In this document: piece by piece, positions 51,283-51,481 of the stretch
Layout: each line of letters begins with the position of its first letter
How positions within the stretch are numbered: position 1 is the first letter of the stretch
From: Oscillospiraceae bacterium
GTDB taxonomy: Bacteria > Bacillota > Clostridia > Oscillospirales > Ruminococcaceae
Length of the DNA: 51,481 bases
Assembly: GCA_009781425.1 (NCBI GenBank)
Contig: WQYC01000017.1
Location: 1 to 51,481 of the forward strand
Direction: 5' to 3'
Translations under genes and position numbers: made by a program
Notes under the pieces: model-generated
Told to the model about the DNA's origin: nothing
The model's database searches: none
The model's input: the letters and a program-made list of their open reading frames with translations, nothing else

Positions 51283-51398
51283 CACCGCAGAAAATTTAAT
51301 AATAAACCAAGTAGTGATTGTTAAAGTAATTAATTAAAAGCAATCATACGGCATAAATATTTGCCGCGTCACTATGTTTTATAGTGGCGCGGTTTTTT
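51246..51398 (+). ncRNA. Candidate small RNA or attenuated leader
   Basis: A transcript from the promoter at 51211-51239 would run about 150 bases to the hairpin at 51364-51392 and its T-run, with no open frame of note inside. It is either an independent small RNA or the leader of the gene at 51439 with a terminator that must be overcome. No known RNA family is recognised. Confidence 0.35.
51364..51398 (+). terminator. Terminator or attenuator before the last gene
   Basis: CCGCGTCACTAT pairs with ATAGTGGCGCGG (51364-51375 with 51381-51392, one G-U pair), five-base loop, followed by TTTTTTAT. It lies 40 bp before the next ribosome site. Confidence 0.88.
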
Positions 51399-51438
51399 AT
51401 ATTTTCTGCAAGAAAAAATTGAAGGGAGAGATTTAATC

Positions 51439-51481
51439 ATGAAGACGAAATCACGCGCACCGCCTGCCTCAAACAACGAAA
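51439..51481 (+). CDS. Start of an unknown gene (cut by the window end)
   Basis: ATG preceded by GAAGGGAGAG at a good distance; 14 codons are visible (MKTKSRAPPASNNE). Too short to identify. The N-terminus is basic and Pro/Ser/Asn-rich without a hydrophobic stretch so far. Confidence 0.5.
   Translation, partial: MKTKSRAPPASNNE

Noticed and set aside
1-51481. tRNA, rRNA, insertion sequences or prophage genes
   Set aside because: No tRNA-like cloverleaf, rRNA motif, transposase or phage structural protein was recognised in any part of the window.

Overview
The window looks like a chromosomal piece of an anaerobic low-to-mid-GC Firmicute, most likely an uncultured Clostridia/Oscillospiraceae-type genome. 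The grounds are strong GGAGG-type ribosome sites, near-consensus sigma-A promoters with 17-bp spacers, a SpoIIE/RsbW/STAS partner-switching module, LytTR and GHKL two-component regulators, a dockerin-like fragment, and a TupA-like ATP-grasp. This is inference; there is no rRNA or other marker gene in the window.

Layout. (1) 1-1001: the end of an MBL-fold hydrolase and a TctC-like solute-binding protein. (2) 1013-12646: one long co-directional glycan operon: CDP-glucose synthesis, FkbM methyltransferase, UDP-glucose-type dehydrogenase, UDP-glucuronate-decarboxylase-like SDR, TupA-like ATP-grasp, radical SAM enzyme, second FkbM and three family-2 glycosyltransferases. Four consecutive genes carry the same roughly 90-residue Rossmann-like module. 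(3) 12641-15678 (minus): ECF sigma factor, DUF4367 membrane protein (probable anti-sigma) and WG-repeat lipoprotein. Their promoter lies back-to-back with a plus-strand promoter across a perfect inverted repeat. (4) 15867-17667: three small uncharacterised genes. (5) 17837-20687: an MFS-type membrane protein fused behind two extracytoplasmic domains, followed by an 83-codon ORF joining a secretion-type N-terminus to half a dockerin. (6) 20782-23012 (minus): STAS antagonist, RsbW-type kinase, and a phosphatase whose N-terminus is a complete voltage-sensor domain (S1-S4, no pore) followed by a PAS-like region and PP2C/SpoIIE. (7) 23125-34710 (minus): LytTR regulator, 7TM GHKL sensor kinase, a second MFS fusion, and a 2142-residue surface protein translationally coupled to it. 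(8) 34892-37998: small accessory genes, a truncated cell-wall amidase, and an AlbA/Schlafen-type regulator. (9) 38190-51161: a 4323-residue surface protein with the same unusual N-terminus. It is built of a Thr/Pro stalk, Ig/MBG repeats, a beta-helix region, GLUG modules and an acidic Cys-containing tail. (10) the 3' end: promoter, two hairpins and the start of another gene.

How it may work together. The glycan operon and the two giant proteins both concern the cell surface. The giant proteins share an N-terminal signature (LWLSSW, then a Ser-rich motif directly before a hydrophobic segment). In two of three loci the gene sits immediately behind an MFS fusion, which suggests a dedicated membrane partner. 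No terminator is visible between the 2142-residue protein and the voltage-sensor phosphatase operon, so the two-component system may also feed the partner-switching module. The most novel candidate is the pore-less voltage sensor fused to a PP2C phosphatase inside a complete partner-switching operon. The second is the MFS-fusion/giant-protein pair.
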